A stretch of 64,000 nucleotides of DNA from Turnera subulata (GCA_028386065.3 JAKUCV010001727.1:1-64000), one strand, 5' to 3'; shown: positions 23,772-35,813, counted from the stretch's first letter. Program-made: numbers and translations. Notes: generated from the sequence alone by a model not told the origin.

Positions 23772-24455
23772 ATGCCTTCCCTGTCTACTGTTTTCTTTGT
23801 TGAGGGTGCCTCTCTAGGAAGGAGGAATAGGTTAGCTTACAGTATGGTGAATGAGCAACAAGAAGAGTTACCGAGTGAACTCGCAAGAATTCCTCGTTTA
23901 GTTTTTGTTGATGAGCTTTACTCATCTAGGTTCTTTGTGACTCCTATGGAAGAGACTTTCTTCCTAGAGGACCAAAGCAATCTAAGGGCTTCCTTTTATG
24001 GCTCGGCTAACTCTATAATGTTTTTCATATCTGATAGAATGCAGGAATTTCAACTAGAGCCATCTTGTCAAATTCTGAATCAAAGCAGCTATTATCAAAT
24101 TTCCATGATGGCTCGGAGTATCCCGAGGGTTTCTGCGTTATCGCCTACATGGCCCAAGGTACGACTTTTATTATGGAATTGTAGGAGAGTGGCCAGACGA
24201 TCCCAAGATTTCGTGCGTACCTTAAGGGATCTGAAGAATCAGTACAAGCCCAACATGGTACTGATTACTGAAACCCTGTGGCAACCTGCAGAGAATCATG
24301 GAGTAATACCACTTCGTTTTCCTCCAGCAAATCGGTTTGAGCTACCTGGAGAAAACCACATGGGTGGTATGTGGTTCTCCTGGAACGTTAGTGTTAGGGT
24401 CAACATCAATAACAAGGCCCAGAGTTTTAGGGCCAATGTTGTACCCAACAGATAG
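23772..24455 (+). CDS. Chimeric ORF with truncated LINE-type endonuclease segment
   Basis: An uninterrupted 227-codon ORF on the + strand, antisense to the copia element that surrounds it. Residues 1-125 match nothing I recognise. From about residue 128 the sequence follows the N-terminal half of plant LINE endonuclease (EEP fold): LLLWNCRR (WN motif), YKPNMVLITETLW (the catalytic Glu region), then GGMWFSWN. It stops before the later Asp and His motifs, so it cannot be a whole nuclease. A TATA box precedes it. It could be a LINE fragment fused to captured DNA, a transduplicated gene piece carried by copia, or a chance open frame. Coding status is uncertain. Confidence 0.45.
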   Translation: MPSLSTVFFVEGASLGRRNRLAYSMVNEQQEELPSELARIPRLVFVDELYSSRFFVTPMEETFFLEDQSNLRASFYGSANSIMFFISDRMQEFQLEPSCQILNQSSYYQISMMARSIPRVSALSPTWPKVRLLLWNCRRVARRSQDFVRTLRDLKNQYKPNMVLITETLWQPAENHGVIPLRFPPANRFELPGENHMGGMWFSWNVSVRVNINNKAQSFRANVVPNR

Positions 24456-25319
24456 ATTACTGTTTAAACATATGTATGAGAACCATTCTTCTTTGAATGT
24501 TCTCCAGTTATGGATCCGTTTATGCAATAATAATATGCATGTTTGCTTTGAGCCTTTTCCATTTATTATCTCATTTACGCCCACAGGCACAAATAATTAT
24601 ACTATCTTATTCGCTTCAGGGAATAGATCAGAGTCAATTCATTGGGATCCATAATAATTCATTTTATTACTGGGAGTGTCTGTACTCTTCAAGAGTATAT
24701 GCTCTTCCAGAGCGTAAATATACGATCTTCTAAATCATATTAAAACATACATTCTTCAGGAACATATTCGGATTTATGCTCTTCTGGAGTGTGTTATTCT
24801 TTTTCTTATTTCAAGATGTCATAATATGTTATATTGACATCCACACATATAATTCTCCCCCCGTGGATGTCAATTTTTGCATTGTCTTCGAGACAAATGC
24901 TTGAGGCATTATTCTAGAAACAATTATAAAGTACTGAAAAGTAAATAAAATAAATTGCAATGCGTAATAATTTAAACTGAACATAAAATAAATTGAATAT
25001 AAAATGAATTGCTCCTTCAGGGTAAGCAAGTATAATATCCATCTTCTGGTGGTCATATAATTTCCATCTTCTAGTGGTAATAATTTTTATTTTCGATTTT
25101 CCTTTGAAGGATCTTCAGGATCTTTTGAACGGTAAGACTTCCAGTCTTCGTTGTATTTTCTTTTATTGAGTCTGCTGGACTCTTATATTTAGTCTTCCAG
25201 ACTATTATCATGTAAATTCCTGTCCGCATTTGATACCCATAATAAATTTCTTCTGGAAATTATAAGGGTCTTGAATAACATAATTTAAATAAAATTAAAG
25301 ACTGAAATGAAAGAAATAA

Positions 25320-25625
25320 ACATGGGCCTTTCGTTAATTAGCCCAATGAAGAATTAAATAACCGAAAATTAAAAGCAATGGGCTTTGCATAAATTAGCCC
25401 AATTAAAATAAATGACTAAAAATTAAATGCAATGGGCCTTTTATAAATTAGCCCAATAAAAATTAAATTATCGCAAAGTAAATGCGATGGGCCTTATACG
25501 AGCCCAATAAAATCGTAAAGAAATTAAAACGAGAAATTAAATACAATGGGCCTTAGATGAGCCCAATTGAAATGTAAAGAACAGAATATTAAAATATAAT
25601 GGGCCTAATATGAGCCCAAGCTTAA
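25320..25625. repeat. Six-unit tandem array of TGGGCC / AGCCCA motifs
   Basis: Units of about 54-59 bp each carry ATGGGCC(TT) followed by (T)AGCCCAA, with AT-rich spacers. Starts are near 25323, 25379, 25433, 25488, 25547 and 25599. TGGGCY is the site II type motif bound by TCP factors in plants. Here it lies in the leader half of the copia element. Confidence 0.8.
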
Positions 25626-25663
25626 TATAAATGAAAAAAAACAATAAAATAAATACAATAGCC

Positions 25664-25812
25664 TTCCGGGCTTGCCGGGAAAAATCCCGAGACACTGAAT
25701 TCCGGCCAAACACTTCCGGGTTTGCCGGAAAAATCCCGAGATGTCGGATTCCGGTTAAACACTTCTGGGTTCGCCGGATCCCGGCCGAGCACTGTTCACG
25801 GTCGCCGGATCC
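25664..25812. repeat. About 50 bp GC-rich tandem repeats
   Basis: Units start TTCCGGG at 25664 and 25714 and TTCTGGG at 25763. They share TTGCCGG(G)AAAAATCCCGAGA, then ATTCCGG and CACTGTTCACGG-type ends. Similar wording (ATTCCCGAGACACCGAAAT) occurs in the solo LTR near 42500, which hints at a common origin. Confidence 0.65.
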
Positions 25813-26539
25813 CGGCCAAAATCACTGTTCACGGCCGGAAGCTTGCCGGAAACACTGTTCACGCGTCCTCTCATTTCAGCCAGTTCACAATTCTAATGCA
25901 CCAGAAAAAATAACATTCCTTGCTTTTGCCAAAGCACTAAAAACTAGCCACGACAGCCTTACAAACTCGCGCAACTTGATAGATCCAAGTTCCAACTCGA
26001 AGCCAAGCGTCTTCTCTTCCTTATAAGCTGATGCCCTTTCTTTTTTTTTTTTTCTTTCGTCATCACAGATTCTGCACACAAAAGCCTTTCCTGTTTCTAC
26101 ACCAACAGCCATTGGATTCTCAGCCACAATCCTATTCATTCTCCTACATATCCCCGACTTTAGTTTCCCATTAACAAATGTTGTAATGTAATGTAACCAA
26201 CCAGCCAAACTGGAACAACATAAAAGAAAGGGGAAAAAACAGCAGTAACTAGAATTATACAACAACAAAAGCCGCCAATCATGCTTCCTCCTCATCTCGA
26301 TTTCAAAGACATTCAAGATAAACTCTCCTCTAATTTCAGCCAGTTCACTGTTTACTGCCCCTCACGCAAACAAAACACCCAAGACACACCTCCAAGACAA
26401 CAACCCGGTCACATATACCAAATCACCATCCAAATACACTAACAATTCCAGCTCAAAGAACAACCACCACATTCAAAGCACAACACAATTAAACCCGAAA
26501 GGTCAAAGAGAACAGGCGAGGAAGAAAAATCGAAGGCTT

Positions 26540-26956
26540 ACCCAGGGATAATGGCGACGGTATGGGGTCGACGGCGGCAGCAAGCTCGGGCGGCCAAGCT
26601 TCTTGCTTCCACGGGCGGCGACGGCTCTGCTGCGAGGGAGAAGAGGAAGGAGAAGATGATGGCGGCTGATGGTGTATGGTGGCTCGGGTGGTCACGGGTT
26701 CACGGGGTCGTCGCCGTCGGCGACGGGCAGGCGGCAGGAGGGGCTCTGCAGATCAGCGGGTCTGCGAGGCAGCGGCGCAGGCGATGTCGCGGCCGGTGGG
26801 GAGGCGTGGATGCACATGGATGCAAGGAAGAAGAAGAACAGACCCGGGTTGCGAAAAACCGGGTCCGGGTTTGCCGTCGGGTCGACGACCTTTGACGGCG
26901 CGTCCGGCAAAGAAACCGTCGGGAAGCGACGTCGACAGGTCGGCGACAGCGAGAGG
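26540..26956. other. GC-rich leader of the copia element
   Basis: CpG-rich with several overlapping open frames on both strands (for example from 26551 on + and from 26988 on -). None has recognisable protein similarity. The same GC-rich sequence resumes at 28762 beyond the hAT insertion and runs to the 5' LTR. It is best read as the untranslated leader. Confidence 0.55.
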
Positions 26957-28761
26957 TAGGGGTGAGCACGGAGCAGTATCCGTTCCATTTGACAATTTCG
27001 GATCGAATATCCAAATAGTTCGGATCTTTTTTTTCGGATATCGGTTCCATTTTAATTCTCGGACTCCACATTTTTCGGATACCATATTTTTCGGAGCGGA
27101 TATTACGGATTTTCGGATCTCCACGGATACATTGATTTTCAGATTTTCGGAGCGGATTTTACGAATTTCCGGAATGGGTCTTATTTGAACTACATTAAAC
27201 CACTAAATAAGTACAAAAATATAAGAGAATTCACACCTAATTGACTATATAAATATAAAATAATTCAATATTTGGTAATTAGTACATGTCAAATCTATTT
27301 TACATAACTTATTGTTCCTGTCATATGTTTTATTAATTGCAACTACAAAAAAGAATTTAAGTGGAAAGGGTGCTGAATTAAAAACAAAGTGCAAACCGAA
27401 CCGATGTACTAATATGAAAGCGTTGCCGTTTACACTTTACCTATTTAAAAAAAAAACCGTTTTACATATTTTAAATAAAGAGAAAAAATTATTTGCACAC
27501 TTCTTTACCTTTATTAAATTTTACCATTCACTTTTTGCAAAACTTTTGCTTTATTAAATATGAGAGATGATTTTTTAGAAATTTATATTAGTGTTACGTC
27601 TTTTTATTTATTACTTTTTTCATAGGTTTTATCTTAAAAATTAACATAACGTAATAGTTTTTGTAACAAGGTAACTGTAGGATAAATATTTTACAATTTT
27701 TTTCTCAAAGTACTATTACACTTTATATAAATTTTAAATTAATTTAATTTTTTTAATTTGTACTAGCATCTGTAATTCATATTATTTACTTTATACAACT
27801 CATACAGTAAACAAATTTTTCACTGGACATATATCTATTTTTCTTAAATATTAATTCTGTTTTATTCTATTAGTATAATATTTTTTTTATAACAAGGCAA
27901 TTATGTAAGGATAAGTTTCTTATACTTTTCTCTCAAAATATTTTCATACATTTTATAAACATTAAAATTTAGGTATAATTATTTTTTTATTAACTTATGT
28001 GAATATTTTTAATTCAAAACTTTCACCTTATATAAGGCATAGACTAATCAATTTTTTCTTGTGATATGTACCTTTTCCAAAATAGTAATTTCATTCCCAC
28101 TTTAATAGTGAAATATTTGTTTGATAAAAGATAATTATTTAAGGATAAATATTTTGTAATTTTCTCTCAAAATATTTTTATACTTTATATAAATTTTAGA
28201 TTTATGTATGATTATTTCTTATTTATTTGCACCCACATATTTCAATTCATAATCCTCACTTTATATAGCGCATAGAATTATTTTTTTTTTATGGGACATG
28301 AACCTTTCGTTAAAAATATCAGTTCCATATCCATTCTATTTCTTTTTTTTTCTAACTTATAAATCTTATAATGTAAGTGACTAATGTTATTTAATATTAT
28401 TTATAACTTGAGAAATAATAATATAAGGATAAATATTTTACTATTTTTTATAAAAAAATGACTTTTTATATGGATTTTAAATTTATTTTCAATTTTTTAT
28501 CACTAAATTTACTAATCCAATAATTTTTTGTGCATATTCTAATTCTAATCTTCAATTCTTATTATATATAATATATATTAATTTACTGATTTTTCGAATA
28601 TCCACGGATTTTCGGATTAAAAATCCATTCCGTTCCATTTCTCGCCAAACAAAAAGAATCCATTCCATTTGGTTTCGGAGCGGATCGGATTTCATTTTTC
28701 CGGAACGGATTATTCGGTTTCGGTACGGAATTTGGATTTTCGGATTTTTTGCTCACCCCTA
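26957..28761. mobile_element. Non-autonomous hAT-type DNA transposon, 1805 bp
   Basis: The 12 bp terminal inverted repeats TAGGGGTGAGCA / TGCTCACCCCTA are perfect. The flanking 8 bp target-site duplication GCGAGAGG (26949-26956 and 28762-28769) is perfect. Sub-terminal regions are full of CGGATTTTCGGA-like motifs on both sides. The AT-rich middle has no transposase and carries about four diverged repeats. The 8 bp duplication and end structure point to hAT. Confidence 0.92.
27680..28500. repeat. Four diverged ~230-285 bp repeats inside the hAT element
   Basis: Copies of GGATAAATATTTTACAATTT, TCTCAAAATATTTTTATAC and TTATATAAATTTTAAAT recur, starting near 27680, 27909, 28143 and 28427 (spacing 229, 234 and 284). 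Divergence is high, so the duplication is older than the insertion or evolves fast. Confidence 0.65.
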
Positions 28762-28925
28762 GCGAGAGGATCGTGATGGCTGTGGTGGTGTCGTGCACGG
28801 CGGCGCGGAAGCCGACGCCGGAGATGAAAACGGCCAGCCGGTTTTTTTTTCTTTTCTCTCCTCCATTCACCGTTTTCTGGTCAGTTTTTATTTGCTCTGG
28901 GAAGATACTCTTCGTGCTGATAATG

Positions 28926-29148
28926 TGTTATAAAACAATCTATGATTTATGCTGAAGATGAAGAAGATTAAAACGTTTATGGAGAGGAAGGAGTTAGAAA
29001 ATAACCGGGAGCACTCCCCGTTCTTTACCCTTCTATTTTCTGTTCATTCATCTATATATAGTACATAAGGAGGGGGACAAGGTTCAGTTTAGTCCCTCAA
29101 AATGACATTCACATTATTTTGGTCCCTCAAAATAATATATTTATAACA
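28926..29148 (-). repeat. 5' LTR of the copia element (223 bp)
   Basis: This LTR drives the minus strand and keeps the palindromic TATA-like CTATATATAG near 29051. That segment is missing from the other LTR. Confidence 0.9.
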
Positions 29149-29153
29149 ACTAT

Positions 29154-29952
29154 ATCATTAAGAAAGCTCCAAAGAGTAAGTGAGAAACTTGAGTGGAAGA
29201 CCCTTTCTTTTCTGTCGAAAGTTGAAGGGAAAACCTGTGGCATGGAGAAGAAGCAGCTGATGCCAAATGTTGTTTTCACGCCCGTGCGTAATATCCAAAG
29301 ACCACAAAAGAACTACAGCGAACATTGAAATACAAACCAAATGGTTCATTCCCCCTGAATCTAAACTCTGTTTTGGCTGAAAAAAAAAATAGGTGGAAGA
29401 AAGGCTTCCCAAGTCATAGATCAGCACAGACCACCAGACTCAAACCATGCTTACAGTGATAATTATAACCACAAATGACAGATTCGAATTGTCAACCTAA
29501 TGATAATGCTAATTGAACCCCAACCAACTAAACCAACCATCATTGGCCCTGAATCTAAACTTTAATTCCTTCCTTTCTGTCCAGAAAAAGAATAAAAGTT
29601 TCCTTCGAACTACAATACATTAATGAACCAAATAGGAGCTTATTGGTAGCTCACAATATGATGACAACCCACGAGCACCAATCTTCTTGGACAAGTGTTC
29701 TAGAGGTAAACTGTGGAGGAACCAAAATTACAAATCTCTTTTCAAAGTCGAACTTCATCAAAATCATCATCGCATCTTTTATACAATGTTCATATCATCC
29801 CGGATGTGCACTAAAAACTGTCACTGCGTCTATTGAGCATATCCCTTGTTGTTAGTGGTATTTCTCTCTTAAAATTGTATGCAAAATTGCGAGTAAGAAA
29901 AGCTTTAAGAATCTGGACACATACAACCAGATTATAAGTTCTTGATGCAGCC
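29154..29952. other. 3' flank of the GPT gene
   Basis: AT-rich, with no gene recognised. It probably includes the GPT 3' untranslated region and terminator, on the side facing the copia 5' LTR. Confidence 0.5.
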
Positions 29953-32900
29953 TCATTTGTACCAACCAGCCAGCAAATACCTCAGTGCGAATGCAAGGCA
30001 GCACCCAAGAGCCTGGTTAGACAGGTATGCAGATCTAAAATCAGCAGTGACACTTGCAAATGACATCACATGCAATATTAGTAGAAGATATCCAAAATCA
30101 GCAATCGCACTAGAGAACATAATGCATGCTCATGCAATCTTAGTCAAGAATATCCAAATAGCATGCTCTCATAGTGCATTCAAGATGGATGGAAAACTAG
30201 TGTAAGCGGAAGCATAAAAGTGTGCCAAAACATGTATAAGTTTTAACAAATATTTGAACCGTCTGATTTGGTCCTGAAGTGACAGTCATTGACATGGCTG
30301 TTTCGAACCTGGAACTCATAATTTCAGCTATCCAACTGTGTACCCCTACATTGTGCCTAACAATGAATCTCTGAAAAGCCCGTAATCAAAACATCTATTG
30401 TATCCTGCTTTATCTGGTTTGGCACCCTGTTTAGAATACTAGATTTTACAACTGAGTTAATTAATTAAACAAAAGTATCGAGGTTGGGTTCAGTAAGTTG
30501 AGGCAGATTCCTAGATGTAACTGAAAAGTTGGATTCTTGGTTAATGTGAATCATGCTTGAACACATAATACAGCCAAGTCCTTCAGTTAGGATTTGGGGT
30601 TACGGGGCAACGAATCCCAGCTTGAGACTAACAATGCCCAACATTCCAACAAATAAATAAAGCAGAGGGTGAGGTACAAAGCTTTTGGCTTAAATTTTTC
30701 TACTTCAACCAACAGTCTCAGCAGCACGAAATCATAAAAGCAAACTTGAGGGAAAACACCGCCTTAACAAAAAAGATTAAAAATAGCGAAGAAAAACGAA
30801 AAAGGACAAATATAGTGCATGGATGAAATTTCATGAACAAGAACAAAGCAAACAAAACCTGAACAACTAGGAGATGGACACAAAGTGCCTTCTCTGTCTT
30901 CCTGCCAAATATTCTTAAATAGATATTAACAAGTGTCCAATCAGTGGTTCCAGTCAGGAGTCCCGTCTGAGGGTCAAACCTAAAAAGTCATACAGAAGAG
31001 TCTTAAGATATCCATATAAGTAGTCATCTAGGACTTTAGACATAAAGAAAATTACTTTACAGACCCAAAAAAAAATTACCTAGGCAGTCGATGTCGCGGG
31101 CAATACCAGAAGCCAAAAAGCTGGACGAGCAGAAACAAAGGTTAAATGCCTTAACAGATAACTAGTGAAAACATGGAAGGACCATTATTATTAGATCAAA
31201 CCTGGGGAACTGAAGCAACAAAGTTAAAAATCTCAGCAGCAAAGAAAATCATAAGTGTTTCACTGTAGAAAACAGAAAAGAAAGAAGAAAAGTATTAGAT
31301 TTTTTTTCCCCCAAAGGGAATATTTTCCAGATGAAGTTTAATGGAAACAGAACTAATCATGGGAAAAACTAGTACAGCAGAAGCAAAAAGCTACGATCTT
31401 ACGATACAGCAGCTTTTGCATGTAAGCTGGGCAAGGTCCACTTTCATTTGAGCATGAGTGCATGACTTGAAGTATTGGGTAAAGACAGAAAGATCAAAGG
31501 AACTACTGAGGACTAAATATGCATCTAGTGATATAAATGCATTACTTTGCAACACTAGAAGAGTTTGCAAAAAAATTCACCTTTTAACAGTTTAAAACAC
31601 AACCTGACGTATCCTACATGATGATCACAAAATTGTGAGAACTGGATATCTAAGTACAGACTCATCTTCTTCATTTTTTGTTGCATCAATAATTGGACAA
31701 AATTGTTAATAAGTAAGGCCAAGAGTGGCATACGTAAAATGGCCTAAAATTCCAACAACAGCCAGAGTCATTCCAGCAAATAGTGTGTAAGTGTCTCCGA
31801 CAAAGACTGCTGATGGATACCTAACAAAAGACAAAGCGCATAGAAAAACATTAGTTTATTAAAGACATAATAGTTACAGAAATCACCAATAAAAAAGATC
31901 AAGTGTCAGTACCAATTGTAAGCAAGTAAGGCCAAGGATGTCGCCAGAAAAGGTTGAATCATATACACAGAGAATGCATGAGCCAGTTGATACTCTGGGT
32001 CCGCAGATGCTCCAATTTGCATTACGTTGTGTATTAAAATCTGTGAAATTTCCCAGTCATACGAAATTCCATGGAGGGTCCAGTTTCAAGTTGTTCGCAA
32101 TTCTTAGTACTTACAGCAGATGCGATGACAACAGTTTGACCCACTTCAAGGCCATTTATTCCAGCGTGGATATTGATGGAATTTGTGCAGAAAATTACCA
32201 TTGCCCCCATATATAGCTTATATATCCATCCTGAAAAAGTGATAATAATAAATACTGAATGAAACCAACTAACTTCAATGATTTCACAAAGAACTCTGAG
32301 ACATCATAAAATGCATGTATGGACGTACTATAACTTCATAAGTACGACATTCCATGCTTAAATCGCCATGCTAGAAGAGATGAAACATAAAATCAGAAAC
32401 TAATAATTTGCCTACACCATGTCATTAACATAATGAATTCTTTGGACAGAAGTTAAGCATATAAATAAAGACCAACCAAGCAATGGTGCACTGTTTGGCC
32501 AATGAAAAGATTTTCTTTACCTTGATCGCTGATAAAAGTCAAATCTTTAATTCCTAGTTAATTGATCAAGGAGTAAGCAAGCTAAGACAAGCAAGTAGGC
32601 AGGGCATCTACGCAGACCCATGGCATTTCTTACTTGTCATTCAGAAGCTACCACATTTTGCTTCTGGTTTGTAGTGAAGTATGACGAGTAGCTTTTGTTA
32701 TTTGCTTGTTTGGCAGCCGGAAAGTAGGATTGCCATAATAGTGTCTGCAGCATAAATTCTAACCCTAAAAGTAAATACATGCTATGGCACTTTGTTCTGT
32801 GACAGCTGTTTTAACAATCCAATAACAAATACATAAATGTATTTTGTGAACCAAAGCCCTGACTTATCTCCACCTTCAATTTTTATTCTACTGTTAGCCA

Positions 32901-34639
32901 TAATAACTATCTTATTTCTTTTAGTTTATACCTGAGGACTTAATTTAACCACTGAAAGATTAGATGAAACCTATTAATTAACATAAGCAACGAATACAGC
33001 TCACAATGTCATATCCTTGATACCATCAACATCAATTTGCAGTATGCTCATTTCAGTGAGATATGCTAAAGCAGCTAAACACTCATTTACCTTACAATTT
33101 AAGCCAGCAGCACCAACACCTTTGCTAACTTATAATTTTCCATACAGAAAAAGAAATGTTACTAAATGAAAAATCTAACCTCTAGTTGACAATAACATCT
33201 TATTTAAAGTGAAATTTATGCTGCTAATGAGAGAAGAGGGAGAAAGAAAGGTACTATGTTGATGATATGACTGTCTTACATTCAGAGAATTTAGAAAGCA
33301 TACCTAGGTCCAAAATTTTGGCTCCAACTAGTTCAACAAGAGGTTTTGGTACAATGATAGTTGTGTGTCCAGCATATGCCATCAGCAATGCAAGGGAAGC
33401 AATTGCAGGAACCAATAATTTTCTGCTCTTAACAATGGAAAGAAAACAGAAAAGCATCTGATCATGCCATTGACCAGTAAACCCACTCAGAAAATTAAAT
33501 ATGGACGACAAAATACTCACACTCTCCAAGGGACATCAAGGACATCATCCACAAATCCAAGAAGAGTCATGAAGCAAATGCACGCTATAGCTGCATTGTA
33601 CTCCACAAGCCACTACACATGGGAAACAGTTAACAGTCCACTAAACTATTAGTAGAATAATTTTGAAGTGACATTATGTACACAAAACCCATAGTAAAAG
33701 ACTTCAGAGATGGATTTGCAAGTGATTCAGGAAATTCGGGAGGAGAAGTAAGAAAGAACAGAAAGAAAAGAACTTGGATTAGAAAAGATGCAAGGGTAAG
33801 AAAAGTCTCACATTGGAATCTGCCGTGAAGTTGAAGTACTGAAACAGGATTGCCACGACCAAGAAGACTATAGAGACAACAATACCTAGTGACTCGGGCC
33901 TGAGAACACACAGTGGCATTAGTAAAGGTAAAAAGGAGAGAAGATGAAAGAACAAATCTTAAATTATTTCAGTGTCTCATGATAGTTTTGTTCGATAGCT
34001 TCCAAGCTTAAGCCATCATATCAGCATTCTCAATTTGAGAAGCATTAACAGGCAGCAAAACACTAAAGACCACATTTTTTGCCACAGGGGTCACCAAAAG
34101 AATCAAGCTTCAACATATGAAATTTAAATCTTAATTGTGTGTAACTTGTTTGTACAAAGGAAGAAGCAGGAACCGAATCCAGAGCAAACCCAATTGCATA
34201 ACAAATTGAGAAACAAAAACAGGGGGGGAAAGAGCAAAAAGGCTCACACTTTAACGGCACCTTGAGGGGTGCCCTTCTTGTTGATATCATAGCCGAAGAG
34301 GTTCCTCCTAAGCAAATAGCGAGAGGCCACAGGAATCATCTTCAGCGTAGCCCAGAAGGCCACCACACTAAACCCGGCGTTGATCAGGATCGTCCTCTTC
34401 AGCTCCGGTTGGATCTCGAAGTGGTACAGCAGCAAATACAAGTAGGGAGCTAGGAGGATCAAAGACATCTTCAGAGTGAACCCCCATTTGGGCGGTGCAA
34501 TGGCTGCTCCTGCTCCTCCCACATCCCCGCACGTGGCGGGTTTCGACTCCGGTACCGGCGCAGTTTTCGTCTCGGCAGCGGCGGCGTTGGAGGATGCGGC
34601 GGCTTCAGTTTGTTTTGGAGCTCTCTTGCGAGCTGCCAT
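29953..34639 (-). CDS. GPT: UDP-GlcNAc:dolichyl-phosphate GlcNAc-1-P transferase, complete
   Basis: Catalyses the first step of N-glycan precursor synthesis: UDP-GlcNAc plus dolichyl phosphate gives GlcNAc-PP-dolichol plus UMP (EC 2.7.8.15, ALG7/DPAGT1 family), in the ER membrane. It is the tunicamycin target. Eleven exons join in phase to 434 aa: 34248-34639, 33812-33899, 33521-33612, 33304-33422, 32115-32230, 31913-32040, 31734-31820, 31202-31262, 31080-31120, 30859-30979, 29953-30012. Family marks are [15 protein letters not shown] near 118-132, the Asp pair [11 protein letters not shown] (D182, D183), [16 protein letters not shown] at 247-262, [13 protein letters not shown], and the C-terminal RYLLAGWYK. 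Many hydrophobic segments fit a polytopic protein. Arabidopsis GPT is about 431 aa. All key residues seen are intact. Confidence 0.95.
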
Positions 34640-35813
34640 GGTTGGAGTGTTGTTGGGTCAGTCTCTCTCGGGTGTGTTTCTTGGGAATTGTAGTCTATAG
34701 TCTCTGTGTTTGTGTATATTTTGCATTTGGAAGTTTTTGTTTGTTTTTTCTTTTCCTTTTACTTTTGAGATTGATTTCTTTTTCCGCCATTTCAATTTGG
34801 TGTCACTGCGACTAATGGCCTGCTCCCACGTAGGAAATCTGTGGAGAGATGGGGCCCACGTCCGCCTCGCCACCTAGGCAGTGATTCTTTGAAACCTCCC
34901 GCGCATCAGCTCATCTCATCTTCATTTGCTTTGCTGGAACTAATTCGCTTAGTAATGCAGAATCATTAGACTTGGAGGCTAATCAACCATTCACTTAATT
35001 GTCTGTCTTAGTTAATGATTACATAGTTAAGTGAATACAATAAAATCCTGGTGATGTATTTTTATTTACTTTTCTTTTTCTGTTTCTTAAGTTAACAAGA
35101 AGTGTTTTATCAAAATCTCACATCAAACACACCATCCTCTCTCGTGGACTTGAAATGCCAACAGTATGAGGTAAAACCACAACAACCAACATTACTTGAA
35201 ATAACACACCCATGCTTTATCATAAATGATAAGAATCACACAAGGAATTCTCAATCTTAGTTAATTTTTTTGTTTGAGAAACTCAAACAGTTCTTCATTC
35301 TTCTTCTGCTCATATACTACTAATTGGAAATGAATCATGTTGAACATATTAAGGCAAAAGCCATTCATTCAAAAGTGAAGCAATTGTTGGTTAGTAGTGG
35401 ATTACATGGCATGGTTAGTCACCATTGTTCCATAAGACCACCGTTCCATCAGCCAGAACAATATCATTCAGACCCCATCAAGAGTTAACTGAGATCCATT
35501 TTTCAACCTGATCACTCACAAAATTCAACAAGGCTTTCAGCTTCCACATGCCAGATTTTCCTGAAAATTTTGCCATACGATATGAATGGAGCATGCTCGC
35601 ATCACGGTAGATCCAAGAACCCCGGAAACATTTTGTTTTTGACATAGTCCAAAACAATGCCAAAGACAAAATTATAGAACTTCCAAGCAACAGGGTGCAA
35701 GACAGTTGAAGGGATCACTCTTCGGACGTCCACTGTGATGACATTTGTTTCTCATTACAGGTTGATCATCAAGAAAAACAAAAATTTCTACTCCGGGCTT
35801 TCTCCAGAGAAAG
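34640..35813. other. GPT promoter / ARP 3' flank
   Basis: The region between the ATG of GPT and the stop of ARP, both minus-strand. The first 200 bases are the GPT leader and core promoter. The part near 35460-35813 is probably ARP 3' untranslated sequence. No further gene seen. Confidence 0.55.

Larger units (their letters stand above)
20850..29148 (-). mobile_element. Ty1/copia-type LTR retrotransposon, defective, minus strand
   Basis: 8.3 kb bounded by short TG...CA LTRs (TGTTATAA...TTATAACA) and a perfect target-site duplication ACTAT (20845-20849 and 29149-29153). Orientation comes from a minus-strand polypurine tract CATTCAAGGGGGAG directly beside the 20850-21039 LTR. A primer-site-like TTATCAGCACGA sits beside the 28926-29148 LTR. 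Between 21040 and about 23600 the minus strand has scattered copia pol similarity: GGENKQLDQEIRDY near 22680, EVQKMIHLQ near 22585, HIPATNAPV near 22520. Stops and frameshifts break it throughout. The leader end (25300-28925) is repeat-rich and holds a nested hAT element. Confidence 0.88.

Noticed and set aside
26551..27188. Several GC-rich ORFs at the copia leader
   Set aside because: They overlap in multiple frames on both strands, and some run across the hAT junction at 26957; no protein similarity.
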